Below are positions 26,733 through 34,870 of a DNA stretch of 64,000 bases, piece after piece. Position numbers and translations under genes: made by a program. The notes below the pieces were generated by a model. The model was not told where the DNA came from and did no database searches. It worked only from the letters and a program-made list of their open reading frames with translations. The first letter of the stretch is position 1. Every line of letters starts with the position of its first letter. The stretch is from Pseudomonas iranensis (GTDB lineage: Bacteria > Pseudomonadota > Gammaproteobacteria > Pseudomonadales > Pseudomonadaceae): contig NZ_CP077092.1 of NCBI RefSeq assembly GCF_014268585.2, positions 1,798,001-1,862,000 on the forward strand. Direction: 5' to 3'.

Positions 26733-28143
26733 TGATCTCCAGTCGGCCGAGCAGCATGCCGAACGACAGAATCCACTTCGCCGCATCCGGCAGGGTCGCG
26801 AAGTTGCCGGCCGGGCCGATGGTTTCGCCCAGACCCGGGCCGACGCCCGACACGGTGCTGGCGGCGCCGGTCAGCGCGGTCATCCAGTCGACCCCGAGCA
26901 GCGACAGCAGCAGGGCGATCACGCAGATGGTGATGGCGAAGAAAAACGAGAAGGTCAGGATCGAACGGACAATTTCTTCGTCGAGGCGGTGACCGTTGTA
27001 CTTCTGCTTGATCACCGCGCGCGGGTGGATCAGTTGATTGAGGTTGGCCTTGAGCAGGATGTAGGCGACCTGGAAACGGAAAATCTTGATCCCGCCCGCC
27101 GTCGAACCTGAGCAGCCGCCGACGAAACCCAGATAGAAAAACAGCATCAGCGAGAAGTTGCCCCACAGGCTGTAGTCACCGAGGGCAAAACCGGTGGTGG
27201 TGACCACCGAGGTCACGTTCAGCGCCACATGCCGCAGCGCTTCCAGCCAATGCAGCTTGGTGGTCCACCAATACCAGGTGCCGAGCACCAGCCAGGTCAC
27301 CAGCAGCATCGCCAGCAAACCCTGCACCTGTTGATCCCTGATCAACGCCCGGCGGTTGCCACGCAACGTCGCCACGTACAGGGTGAACGGCAGGCTGCCG
27401 AGGATCATGATGACGATCGCCACCCAGTGCACCGCCGGTTGTGTCCACTTCGCCAGCGACTGGTCGGAGGTCGAGAAACCACCGGTGGAAATAGCCGACA
27501 TCGCGTGGTTGATCGCATCGAACGGGCTCATCCCGGCCCACCAGAACGCCAGGCTGCCGACAATGGTGATGCCGACGTAGGCCGCCACAATCAACCGCGC
27601 CACCATGTGCGAACGCGGCATGACCTTTTCCGAGCGGTCCGAGGATTCGGTCTGGAACAGGCGCATGCCACCGATGCGCAGCAGCGGCAGAATCGCCACC
27701 GCCATGCCGATGAAGCCGATGCCGCCGATCCAGTGCAGCAGCGACCGCCACATCAGAATCCCCGGCGACATGTTGTCCAGGCCGTTGAGCACGGTGGAAC
27801 CGGTGGCGGTGATGCCGGACATGCTTTCGAAGAACGAGTCGGTGTAGCTGATGTGCTGGGTCAGCAGAAACGGCAGCGCGGCGAAAATGCACACCACCAG
27901 CCAGCTGCTGACCGTCAGCAGGTACATGTCGCGCGGGCGCAGGTGAATGTGTTCGGGTCTGCCGGGTATCACCAGAGCGAGGCCGGCGACAAAGGTGATC
28001 ATGCTCGCCCAGAGGAACGACGGCAGGTCGCTGGTGCGCTCGAAAATCACCAGCGTGGCCATCGGCACGACCATGGCCACAGCCAGGGTGATCAGGAAGA
28101 TGCCGATGATAAAACCAATGATCCGTAAGGTCGGCAACGCCAT
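26689..28143 (-). CDS. trkH: Trk potassium uptake system protein TrkH
   Basis: A 484-residue potassium channel-like membrane subunit with four M1-P-M2 repeats. Pore-loop glycines are visible in SGITATGSTVLNGLD, SAISTGGFSTSD, TSVVTTTGFALGD and STVSGVGPGLGE. It works with cytosolic TrkA, which is not in the window. The ATG at 28143 begins MALPTLRIIGFIIG. It is convergent with the AraC gene with a 44-bp coding overlap and divergent from the nitroreductase gene. Confidence 0.95.
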   Translation of the reverse strand: MALPTLRIIGFIIGIFLITLAVAMVVPMATLVIFERTSDLPSFLWASMITFVAGLALVIPGRPEHIHLRPRDMYLLTVSSWLVVCIFAALPFLLTQHISYTDSFFESMSGITATGSTVLNGLDNMSPGILMWRSLLHWIGGIGFIGMAVAILPLLRIGGMRLFQTESSDRSEKVMPRSHMVARLIVAAYVGITIVGSLAFWWAGMSPFDAINHAMSAISTGGFSTSDQSLAKWTQPAVHWVAIVIMILGSLPFTLYVATLRGNRRALIRDQQVQGLLAMLLVTWLVLGTWYWWTTKLHWLEALRHVALNVTSVVTTTGFALGDYSLWGNFSLMLFFYLGFVGGCSGSTAGGIKIFRFQVAYILLKANLNQLIHPRAVIKQKYNGHRLDEEIVRSILTFSFFFAITICVIALLLSLLGVDWMTALTGAASTVSGVGPGLGETIGPAGNFATLPDAAKWILSFGMLLGRLEIITVFVLCIPAFWRH

Positions 28144-28264
28144 GAAATCCGCTCGGGCTGATGGGAGAAGGGCGCCATTCTACCTGTGGGGCAAGGCATG
28201 TAAACCGGCAGGCGCTGCGCAGATGAAGCTAGAATAGCCGCACATTTTTCAAAGGAGGTGGCCG

Positions 28265-28831
28265 ATGCAGGCTCTCGACGCGTTGCTCAACCGTGTTTCC
28301 GTTCCCCGACTGGTCGAACCGGCCCCCACTGCCGAGCAGCGCGAAGCCCTGTTCGGCGCGGCCTTGCGTGCCCCGGATCACGGGCACTTGCAGCCGTACC
28401 GCTTTTTGACCGTCGAAGGTGCAGCGCGTGAGCAAATGGGCGAGTTGCTGGCCGAGGCGGCCCGCCAGCAGAGCGGCGAAGTCACCGAAGCGATGATCGA
28501 CAAGGCCCGCAACGGCCCACTGCGCGCGCCGCTGGTGGTTGTGGTCATCGCGAAATTGCAGGAACACGTGAAATATCCGAAGGCCGAGCAACTGCTCACG
28601 GCCGGCTGTGCGGCCCACGGTATCTTGCTCGCGGCGTATGCGCAGGGGATTGGCGCGGTGTGGCGCACCGGGGATCTCGCGTACTCGAAGCATGTGGCCG
28701 AAGGTTTGGGACTGGTGGAAGGCGAGGAAGTGATCGCTTTTCTCTATCTCGGCACGCCGCAGAAAGAGCCGCGGGTGGCGGAGAAGGTTGATCTGGCTGA
28801 GTTCGTCAGCGCCTGGCCAGGTAAGGCCTGA
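28265..28831 (+). CDS. Nitroreductase family protein (YdjA-like)
   Basis: A 188-residue FMN-dependent NAD(P)H oxidoreductase. The FMN-binding start RAPDHGHLQPYRF, the central AGCAAHGILLAAYAQGIGAVWRTGD and the C-terminal GTPQKEP are typical of the short YdjA subgroup. It has a very strong ribosome site, AAAGGAGG, before the ATG. Physiological substrate unknown. It is followed by family C repeats and the IS element. Confidence 0.92.
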   Translation: MQALDALLNRVSVPRLVEPAPTAEQREALFGAALRAPDHGHLQPYRFLTVEGAAREQMGELLAEAARQQSGEVTEAMIDKARNGPLRAPLVVVVIAKLQEHVKYPKAEQLLTAGCAAHGILLAAYAQGIGAVWRTGDLAYSKHVAEGLGLVEGEEVIAFLYLGTPQKEPRVAEKVDLAEFVSAWPGKA

Positions 28832-28835
28832 AGAT

Positions 28836-28877
28836 CAAAAGCCCCTCACCCTGGCCCTCTCCCGGAGGGAGAGGGGA
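28836..28877. repeat. Palindromic repeat (family C)
   Basis: GCCCCTCACCCTGGCCCTCTC with complement GGAGGGAGAGGGG, right after the nitroreductase stop; same family as at 17107-17420. Confidence 0.8.
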
Positions 28878-29023
28878 CTGATTGGGGGATGCTTTGGAAT
28901 TACACTGACCTGAGCGTCCTTCGCTGAATCCAGCGTCGGGATACCGGACGTCTGGTTTCTGCGAATCCATAAGGTCGATGCACAACGGCAGACACCTCGG
29001 TCGGCCCCCTCTCCCTCCGGGAG

Positions 29024-30308
29024 TGTATGTACCGGACACATGGTGGACAGGTGTTCGGAGACATGGTGGACACTTTTTAATAGGCACATTGCTCATCATC
29101 AAGGAGATGACCTGTGTCCTGGCAAGAGGCATCCACCATGCAACTTCGTACAGAGTTTGTGCGTTTAGCTCGGCAAGAAGGGTCGAATGTTCGGCAGCTT
29201 TGCCGTCGATTCAATATCAGCCCAAGTACTGCCTACAAATGGCTCAACAGGTTTGAAACCTCGGGTGCAGAGAGCTTGCACGATCAGTCCCGGCGACCGA
29301 AAACATCACCCAAACGTTGTGCTGAAGAGGTTGAGCAGCAAATTTTGACCATGAGTCAGCAATACGAGGCTTGGGGTGCCCGCAAGCTCAAGCGCGTGCT
29401 GGAAGACGAAGGCGCTGTGATGCCCTCTGTCAGCACGGTGCATGCGGTTTTACAGCGTCATTCGCGTGTTGATCCAAAGGCTGCCGAGATCAAACCATTT
29501 ATCCGATTTGAGCACGAAGCGCCTAACGATCTATGGCAGATCGACTTCAAGGGACACTTCGGCCTGAGCCAAGGACGCTGTCATCCATTCACGATACTGG
29601 ACGATCACTCACGCTTTTCGTTGTGTATTGCCGCATGTGCCAATGAGCAGCGCCAAACCGTTCAGGACCATCTAATGCGGGCGTTTCGACGTTACGGCTT
29701 GCCGTTACGCATGACGATGGACAACGGCTCGCCATGGGGCGATCAGACTGGCGTTTACACCGCGCTGGAAGTCTGGCTGATGAGCCAGGGCATCAAGGTT
29801 GGCCACTCCCGGCCTTATCACCCGCAAACTCAGGGAAAACTGGAACGCTTCCATCGCAGCCTGAAAAGTGAAGTCCTGCAAGGCCGGTATTTCACCGATC
29901 TCGACGACGCACAACGGGCGTTTGATACCTGGCGCGACATCTACAACCAGAAGCGCCCTCATCAGGCGCTGGGCATGGCGGTGCCGGCGACTCGTTACAG
30001 TGGCAGCCCTCGGGAATATCAGGAGCAACCGGCGGAGCCGGATTACAACGACGCAGATGTGGTCAGGAAGGTACAGGTGGGAGGTGAAATCTTCTGGAAA
30101 AACCGGGAATACAAGATCGGAAAGGCTTTTTACGGCAGGTGCATAGCGATCAGGGAGACGACGGAAGACGGCATCCACGATGTCTACTGGAGTAGACATC
30201 GTGTCGCTCGAATCGACTTGAACTTGCAGATCGTGACGGCAGGTAAGAAGATCTAAAACCGTCCACCATGTCTCCGAAAATGTGTCCACCATGTCTCCGG
30301 TACATACA
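29024..30308 (+). mobile_element. IS481-family insertion sequence, 1285 bp, complete
   Basis: Ends are TGTATGTACCGGA... and ...TCCGGTACATACA, with inverted repeats of about 48 bp (4 mismatches by eye). It is flanked by a 5-bp direct repeat GGGAG (29019-29023 and 30309-30313). It holds one intact transposase gene. It lies between the convergent nitroreductase and sensor kinase genes and interrupts neither. Confidence 0.93.
29114..30256 (+). CDS. IS481-family transposase
   Basis: A 380-residue DDE transposase. The N-terminal helix-turn-helix (about residues 20-55) contains VRQLCRRFNISPSTAYKWL. The catalytic triad is Asp in WQIDFKGHF, Asp in MTMDNGSPW and Glu in GKLERFHRSLK, all intact, with the integrase-core pattern KRPHQALGM. 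The GTG at 29114 is preceded by AAGGAGA with good spacing; no frameshift is needed. Intact ends, target duplication and an open frame suggest a recent, possibly active insertion. Confidence 0.95.
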   Translation: MSWQEASTMQLRTEFVRLARQEGSNVRQLCRRFNISPSTAYKWLNRFETSGAESLHDQSRRPKTSPKRCAEEVEQQILTMSQQYEAWGARKLKRVLEDEGAVMPSVSTVHAVLQRHSRVDPKAAEIKPFIRFEHEAPNDLWQIDFKGHFGLSQGRCHPFTILDDHSRFSLCIAACANEQRQTVQDHLMRAFRRYGLPLRMTMDNGSPWGDQTGVYTALEVWLMSQGIKVGHSRPYHPQTQGKLERFHRSLKSEVLQGRYFTDLDDAQRAFDTWRDIYNQKRPHQALGMAVPATRYSGSPREYQEQPAEPDYNDADVVRKVQVGGEIFWKNREYKIGKAFYGRCIAIRETTEDGIHDVYWSRHRVARIDLNLQIVTAGKKI

Positions 30309-30334
30309 GGGAGAGGGTTGGGGTGAGGGGCTTT

Positions 30335-31675
30335 TCAGGGCTGGACCACGACTCCCGGTACCAACGGCAATTCCAGACTCGCCACAAAGCCGCCCTGCGG
30401 ATGATTGGCCAGCGTCAGCGTGCCGCCATGCCGTTCTGCCGCCCGTTTGGCGATCGCCAGCCCCAGGCCATGCCCGGCAGCGGTCTGCCCCGGCGCCCGG
30501 TAGAACGGCTCGCCCAACTGACTCAGATGTTCGGTCTGCACCCCCGGCCCGTGGTCGCGCACGCTGATGACAATCCGCTCTCCCTGCCGCGCAGCCTGCA
30601 ATTCGATCGGCTGATCGCTCGGGTTGAAGCGCTGGGCGTTGCGCAGCAGATTGTCCACGGCGCGCTCGATCATCGTTGGCCAGCCTTTGAGATTCAACTG
30701 CGGCTCGGCTTGCAGGCGCACGGTCTGCTCGGGGGAGCTGAGCTGCGCATCCTTTTGCAGCGTGGCGAGCAACGTATTCAGGTCCACTTCTTCAGCGCTG
30801 GCGTTGTCGGCATCGACTCGCGCCAGCACCAGAATTTCACTGATCAACGCCTCCAGCCGGTCGCATTCGCGGGTCAGGCGTGGCCACAGTTTCTCGCGCT
30901 CTTGCGGGTTGGCACGCTCGGCCAAAGCCAACGCGATGCGCAGGCGCGCCAGGGGTGAGCGCAGTTCATGGGAGACATCGCGCAGCAGCTGGCGCTGACT
31001 GCCGATCAGACTTTGCAGGCGCGCGCCCATGCGGTTGAAGTCGGTAGCCAGCACGCCGAATTCGTCACGGCGGTTGGCCAGTTTCGCCAAGCTGTTCTGC
31101 TGATATGTGGTCTGCCCCAGATCATGCACCGCGCCGCGCAAGCGACTCAGTGGGCGGGTGATGGAGAAAGTCACGAGCAAACTGAACAGGGTCAGCACCA
31201 CCAGCGCGATGCCCAGCGCACTCAGCGGCCAGAGCAGACTTTCGCGGTGCCAGGCGTCGAGTTCGGGGTGCGGGATGCGGTAGATGAACAGGTAGGTATC
31301 ACCGGTTTTTTCACTGGTGATCTCGTCGGTCAGACGCCGCCACGGCAGGCGGCGGTCATCGTTGTTCTGCCGCGCTTCGAATGCTGCGGCGCGGCGCGGG
31401 AAGGTACCACGCACCACCGGATCGCCGGTTTCGTTGAGCACCTGAACGTCGATGTGATACTGGCGTTTACGTTGTTCGAGAATGTCCTGCGCGGCTTCTT
31501 CGCCTTGGGTTTCGTAGGTCTGCGTCCATTCTGCCGCCAGCGTGTTGAGGCCGGGATGGCGGCTGAGAATCCACGCGTCCTGATTGAGCATGTGCCCGAG
31601 CAGAATCGACAGCCCGGCTACCAGAGCGATGGCCAGCCAGAAGCTCGCAAGAATCCGCCAGAACAGTGAACGCAC
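30335..31675 (-). CDS. Sensor histidine kinase (CpxA/CpxS-like)
   Basis: A 446-residue membrane kinase. Membrane helix 1 is at about 8-28, a periplasmic sensor region about 30-145, membrane helix 2 about 148-170, then HAMP (about 172-225). HisKA carries the phospho-acceptor His236 in RDVSHELRSPLARL; the ATPase domain has N-box NLLRNAQRF, DHGPG and GHGLGLAIAKR. With the CpxP-like and response-regulator genes upstream, it matches the PA3204-PA3206 arrangement, an envelope-stress system in P. aeruginosa. The IS right end lies 26 bp after its stop, so the coding sequence is intact. Confidence 0.92.
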   Translation of the reverse strand: MRSLFWRILASFWLAIALVAGLSILLGHMLNQDAWILSRHPGLNTLAAEWTQTYETQGEEAAQDILEQRKRQYHIDVQVLNETGDPVVRGTFPRRAAAFEARQNNDDRRLPWRRLTDEITSEKTGDTYLFIYRIPHPELDAWHRESLLWPLSALGIALVVLTLFSLLVTFSITRPLSRLRGAVHDLGQTTYQQNSLAKLANRRDEFGVLATDFNRMGARLQSLIGSQRQLLRDVSHELRSPLARLRIALALAERANPQEREKLWPRLTRECDRLEALISEILVLARVDADNASAEEVDLNTLLATLQKDAQLSSPEQTVRLQAEPQLNLKGWPTMIERAVDNLLRNAQRFNPSDQPIELQAARQGERIVISVRDHGPGVQTEHLSQLGEPFYRAPGQTAAGHGLGLAIAKRAAERHGGTLTLANHPQGGFVASLELPLVPGVVVQP

Positions 31676-31705
31676 AGAAACTCCTCGAAAATCACACCGT
31701 TCAAA

Positions 31706-31796
31706 TGTGGGAGCGAGCCTGCTCGCGAAGACGTAGTGTCAGTCAAACCATCGCTGGCTGATACACCGCCTTCGCGAGCAGGCTCGCTCCCACATT
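31706..31796. repeat. REPIN (family A)
   Basis: Two inverted cores between the CpxP-like gene and the kinase gene, inside the presumed transcription unit, where they may reduce kinase expression relative to the upstream genes. Confidence 0.88.
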
Positions 31797-31851
31797 CGAT
31801 TTGAATGGAACAGGCCCGACGAGGTGAGTCGTCGGGCCCAGGGTCAAGCCA

Positions 31852-32304
31852 TTATTGCGCCTTTTGTGCCTGCTGCGCTTTCCAGGCCTTGAACTCGGCC
31901 CATTCGGCACGGCGTTCGGCGCGTTTCTTCTGGATCTCGTCGAATTGCTTCTGTTGCTCAGGTTTCAGCAATGCACGGACATCGGATTCGGCTTTCTTGT
32001 GGTTGGCCGCGATCTCGTCCTTCATGGCTTTCTGGTCGGCCGGCGAGAGTTTTTCCAGGTACTTGTCGACCACCTGCTTACGCTCGTGCATCTGCTCGCC
32101 CATGATCTTGCGAATCTGCTCGCGCTGTTCGCGGGTCAGGTCGAGCTGGCTGTACGGGCCTTTGCCGTGCATGCCGCCGTGCATCTGACCGCCGTGGCGC
32201 GGGCCATCCAGCGGACCACCGAGCGGACCGCCATCCTGCGGCATGGCCATGGCCACGGTTGGCAGAGCGGCAGCGAACATCAGAGCGATAAGAGTCTTGC
32301 GCAT
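31852..32304 (-). CDS. Periplasmic CpxP/Spy-like protein with LTxxQ motifs
   Basis: A 150-residue protein. The signal peptide is residues 1-20 (ends VAMA), followed by a Gly/His/Pro-rich segment and a helical domain with LDLTREQREQIRKIMGEQ and LLKPEQQKQFDEIQKKR, the two LTxxQ-type motifs of CpxP and Spy. Family members are small periplasmic chaperones; CpxP also inhibits its kinase. The ATG at 32304 has AAGGAGA upstream; an in-frame start 20 codons earlier lacks one. It lies between regulator and kinase genes. A CpxR-like box is 83 bp upstream. Confidence 0.88.
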   Translation of the reverse strand: MRKTLIALMFAAALPTVAMAMPQDGGPLGGPLDGPRHGGQMHGGMHGKGPYSQLDLTREQREQIRKIMGEQMHERKQVVDKYLEKLSPADQKAMKDEIAANHKKAESDVRALLKPEQQKQFDEIQKKRAERRAEWAEFKAWKAQQAQKAQ

Positions 32305-32386
32305 GGTGTATCTCCTTGTCTCGTTCCCGGTACGTTCCGGATGAGTGCAGATTACGCAGATCAAGGTCAGCGGCGGTCAGCGCAGC

Positions 32387-32402
32387 GTAAAGCTTCGGTA
32401 AA
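32387..32402. promoter_or_regulatory. CpxR-like box upstream of the CpxP-like gene
   Basis: GTAAA-N6-GTAAA (GTAAAGCTTCGGTAAA), matching the known E. coli CpxR consensus of two GTAAA half-sites spaced 4-8 bp. A further GTAAA lies at 32436-32440 within a perfect palindrome TTACACA-N5-TGTGTAA (32421-32439). The position fits a separate feedback-controlled promoter for the CpxP-like gene. Confidence 0.6.
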
Positions 32403-32462
32403 GACGTTTCGTGCCCGGCCTTACACAAATTCTGTGTAAAAGCTGCCGAAGGCTGCGATCTG

Positions 32463-32518
32463 ATCGTTCCCATGCTCTGCGTGGGAATGCAGCCGAGGAC
32501 GCTCTGCGTCCTGCAGCC
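32463..32518. repeat. Partial family B palindrome
   Basis: GATCGTTCCCATGCTCTGCG followed by half of the inner stem; the far half is missing. It lies between the CpxP-like and regulator genes. Confidence 0.7.
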
Positions 32519-32563
32519 TGAAGATCGCCGCCTTGGGCAGCTCGTACACGAAACTGGATGGTT

Positions 32564-33241
32564 TTACAGGCTGTAGTAGTAACCCCGGCTACGCAACGCA
32601 ACGATGCGCGGGCGGCCGTCGGGGTGGGGGCCGATTTTTTTGCGCAGGTTGCTGACGTGCATGTCGAGGCTGCGGTCGTACAGAGTCAGCTTGCGGCCGA
32701 GGGCCAGTTGCGCCAGTTCCTGTTTGTCCAGCGGCTCGCCGGGCTGCTTGAGCAGGGCTTCGAGCAGGCGGCTTTCGGAGACGGTCAGGGTCAGTTCTTT
32801 TTCGTCGATGCTGACTACGCCGCGCACCGGGCTGAAACTCAGATCACCCAGCTCAAGTTGCGTCGATACGGCGGCGGGATGGCTGCGCCGCAACACGGCG
32901 CGCAGGCGCGCGGTCAGTTCGCGGGGGTCGCAGGGTTTGGCCAGGTAATCGTCGGCGCCCAGTTCGAGGCCGAGGATGCGGTCCAGCGGTTCGCCACGCG
33001 CTGACAGCATCAGCACCGGCAGGTCGGCGTGGTCGTTGCGCAGTTGCTTGAGCAGTTCCAGACCGCTGCCGTCGGGCAGCATCACGTCCAGCACTACCGC
33101 CGCCGGGGCGGTTTCGGCCAACGCCTTGCGGGCGCTCTGGCCGTCGTGGCAGGCGCGCACCTGGAAGCCTTCCTGGCTCAACCAGCTACTCAGGAGTTCG
33201 CACAACTCCTGGTCATCATCAATCAATAACAGCTCGCTCAT
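32564..33241 (-). CDS. OmpR/PhoB-family response regulator (CpxR-like)
   Basis: A 225-residue regulator. The receiver domain has acidic pair Asp8-Asp9, phospho-acceptor Asp52 (VVLDVMLPDG), and Lys102 in LAKPCDP. The C-terminal winged helix (about 130-225) has LTVSESRLLEALL, YDRSLDMHVSNLRKKIG and RSRGYYYSL. It is the first regulatory gene of the minus-strand unit with the CpxP-like protein and kinase. Its start lies 7 bp after the stop of the coiled-coil protein gene, so the latter may head the operon. Confidence 0.93.
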   Translation of the reverse strand: MSELLLIDDDQELCELLSSWLSQEGFQVRACHDGQSARKALAETAPAAVVLDVMLPDGSGLELLKQLRNDHADLPVLMLSARGEPLDRILGLELGADDYLAKPCDPRELTARLRAVLRRSHPAAVSTQLELGDLSFSPVRGVVSIDEKELTLTVSESRLLEALLKQPGEPLDKQELAQLALGRKLTLYDRSLDMHVSNLRKKIGPHPDGRPRIVALRSRGYYYSL

Positions 33242-33248
33242 GACTCAC

Positions 33249-33659
33249 TCAATTTAGCCATTGCCGACGTTTTCGGCTTGCACCGCTGGCAAAGATACCG
33301 CAGAGCAGCGCCAATAGCGCTACTCCGGCGCCAGTGACGAACCACTGCTGTTGATCGGTCAGCAAACGCGGCAGCGGGCTGGCCTGGGCTTCCTTGAGTT
33401 GCAGCTTCAGACGCTGGTTCTCCTGGCGCAGCCGGGCGAGCTGGGCACTTTCGCGAGTGTTGTCGGCATTTTGCAGTTGTTTGTTCAGTTCTTCGCGCTG
33501 CTGTTCGCTGGCCTTGAGCCGCTGTTGCAGCTCGGTGATCTGACTGCCGGCGCTCAATGACAATGGTGTGGAGCTGCCGCCTTCGGTGGTTTCTTCACCA
33601 TGGGCGGGGGCCATGATCGACAACATGAGCAACATCAGACACAACGGACCCTTGCGCAT
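33249..33659 (-). CDS. Small periplasmic coiled-coil protein with C-terminal anchor
   Basis: A 136-residue protein. The signal peptide is about 1-20 (ends APAHG), a coiled coil about 38-90 (ITELQQRLKASEQQREELNK), then a membrane helix about 104-124 (WFVTGAGVALLALLCGIFAS) and a basic C-terminus RKRRQ. This resembles the plan of YgiM/TIGR04211 proteins without their SH3 domain. Function unknown. It is close-coupled to the response regulator gene (7 bp), as at PA3203-PA3204. The start at 33659 is chosen because the signal peptide begins there. Confidence 0.75.
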   Translation of the reverse strand: MRKGPLCLMLLMLSIMAPAHGEETTEGGSSTPLSLSAGSQITELQQRLKASEQQREELNKQLQNADNTRESAQLARLRQENQRLKLQLKEAQASPLPRLLTDQQQWFVTGAGVALLALLCGIFASGASRKRRQWLN

Positions 33660-33724
33660 CGCGACACCTGTTTCCAAATGGATATTGGGCAGGTTGTCGG
33701 CAGGCAAACGAGAATAATGAGCGA

Positions 33725-33857
33725 TTGTGGCGAGGGGATTTATCCCCGTTCGGCTGCGCAGCAGTCGTGAGTTATTGAACGCGGTGTGTCAGACATTCCG
33801 CGTTGGATGGGTTTGGGGCGGCTTCGCCACCCAGCGGGGATAAATCCCCTCGCCACA
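33725..33857. repeat. REPIN (family D: TGTGGCGAGGGGATTTATCC)
   Basis: Inverted copies of TGTGGCGAGGGGATTTATCC around an inner CGGCTGCGCAGCAG / GGCGGCTTCGCC part. It fills the gap between the coiled-coil protein and YciI genes. Confidence 0.88.
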
Positions 33858-33885
33858 TAAATCCCCTCGGCATTTCAACACCGGA

Positions 33886-34185
33886 TTACGGCAGGACTTG
33901 CTTGAACGGCTTGACGATCACGTTGGCGTAGACGCCGGCGGCAATGTACGGATCGGCATCGGCCCAGGCCTGTGCGGCGCTCAGGGAGTCGAACTCGGCG
34001 ACGATCAGGCTGCCGGTGAAACCCGCTGCGCCCGGATCATTGCTGTCGACGGCCGGGTGCGGGCCGGCCAGCACGATGCGGCCTTCGCCCTTGAGCGCTT
34101 GCAGGCGTTCCAGATGCGCCGGGCGCGCGGACAGGCGAGCTTCCAGCGAGTTGGCAACGTCGGTGGCAATGATGGCGTAGAGCAT
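33886..34185 (-). CDS. YciI family protein
   Basis: A 99-residue YCII-domain protein (ferredoxin-like fold) starting [13 protein letters not shown]. The active-site-like His is in RPAHLERLQ and the Asp in [13 protein letters not shown], the usual DPY motif. Its chemistry is unsettled. It starts one base after the stop of yciB, so the two are translationally coupled as in many proteobacteria. Confidence 0.9.
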   Translation of the reverse strand: MLYAIIATDVANSLEARLSARPAHLERLQALKGEGRIVLAGPHPAVDSNDPGAAGFTGSLIVAEFDSLSAAQAWADADPYIAAGVYANVIVKPFKQVLP

Positions 34186-34186
34186 G

Positions 34187-34783
34187 TCAGTCCTCGGTTT
34201 TTGGCGTTGTGGTATCGGTGTCATGCAGATGGCGCGACAGGTAAACGCCCTGTGCGACCAGGAACAGCACGGTCATGCCCAGGCTGCCGAACACCTTGAA
34301 GTCGACCCAGATGCTCTGGAAAGTGAAGGCGACGAACAGGTTGGCCGCGCCGCAAAACAGGAAGAAGCCGATCCAGGCGATGTTCAGGCGGGTCCAGACC
34401 GGGTCTGGCAGGGTCAGCGCGTGGCCCATGATGCGTTTGATCAGCAGGCGGTCACCGATGAAGTGGCTACCGATGAACGCCGCAGCGAACAGCCAGTTGA
34501 CCACCGGCGCTTTCCATTTCAGGAAGGTTTCGCTGTGGAAGGCCAGCGTCAGGCTGCCGAATACCAGGCAGGCGATCAGCGTCAGCCACTGGCTCTTTTC
34601 CAGCTTGCGCTGCTTGATGAACAGCGCGCCGTACACCACCAGGGAGCTGATGATCAGCATCGCCGTGGCGCTGTAGATACCGCCTACGGTCACTTGCTGG
34701 CCGGCAATGTCGACGACCCGTGGATCAAGTTTGTAAACGATGAAGAACAGCAGAAGCGGGATGAAATCGATGAATTGTTTCAC
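34187..34783 (-). CDS. yciB: Inner membrane septation protein YciB (IspZ)
   Basis: A 198-residue membrane protein with about five helices. The start is a GTG at 34783 giving (M)[17 protein letters not shown], the exact family start; the upstream extension in frame is not conserved. It has conserved [17 protein letters not shown] and [12 protein letters not shown]. Known YciB affects cell envelope integrity and septation. It is cotranscribed with the YciI gene and divergent from the PHP gene. Confidence 0.92.
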   Translation of the reverse strand: MKQFIDFIPLLLFFIVYKLDPRVVDIAGQQVTVGGIYSATAMLIISSLVVYGALFIKQRKLEKSQWLTLIACLVFGSLTLAFHSETFLKWKAPVVNWLFAAAFIGSHFIGDRLLIKRIMGHALTLPDPVWTRLNIAWIGFFLFCGAANLFVAFTFQSIWVDFKVFGSLGMTVLFLVAQGVYLSRHLHDTDTTTPKTED

Positions 34784-34870
34784 AGTGAGAGCCAGAAGCT
34801 GGATGTGGCGGCATAATAACAAACATATGGGCGCGCGATAGCGCCAGCTGATTTGAGGTTACAACTCCCC

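Larger units (their letters stand above)
29002..30334. repeat. Family C repeat split by the IS element
   Basis: The left half (CCCCCTCTCCCTCCGGGAG, ending 29023) and the right half (GGGAGAGGGTTGGGGTGAGG from 30309) rejoin to an intact palindrome if the IS and one GGGAG copy are removed. Confidence 0.88.

Noticed and set aside
29024..30308. IS disrupting a host gene
   Set aside because: The insertion lies in an intergenic palindrome; nitroreductase and sensor kinase frames are complete on both sides.
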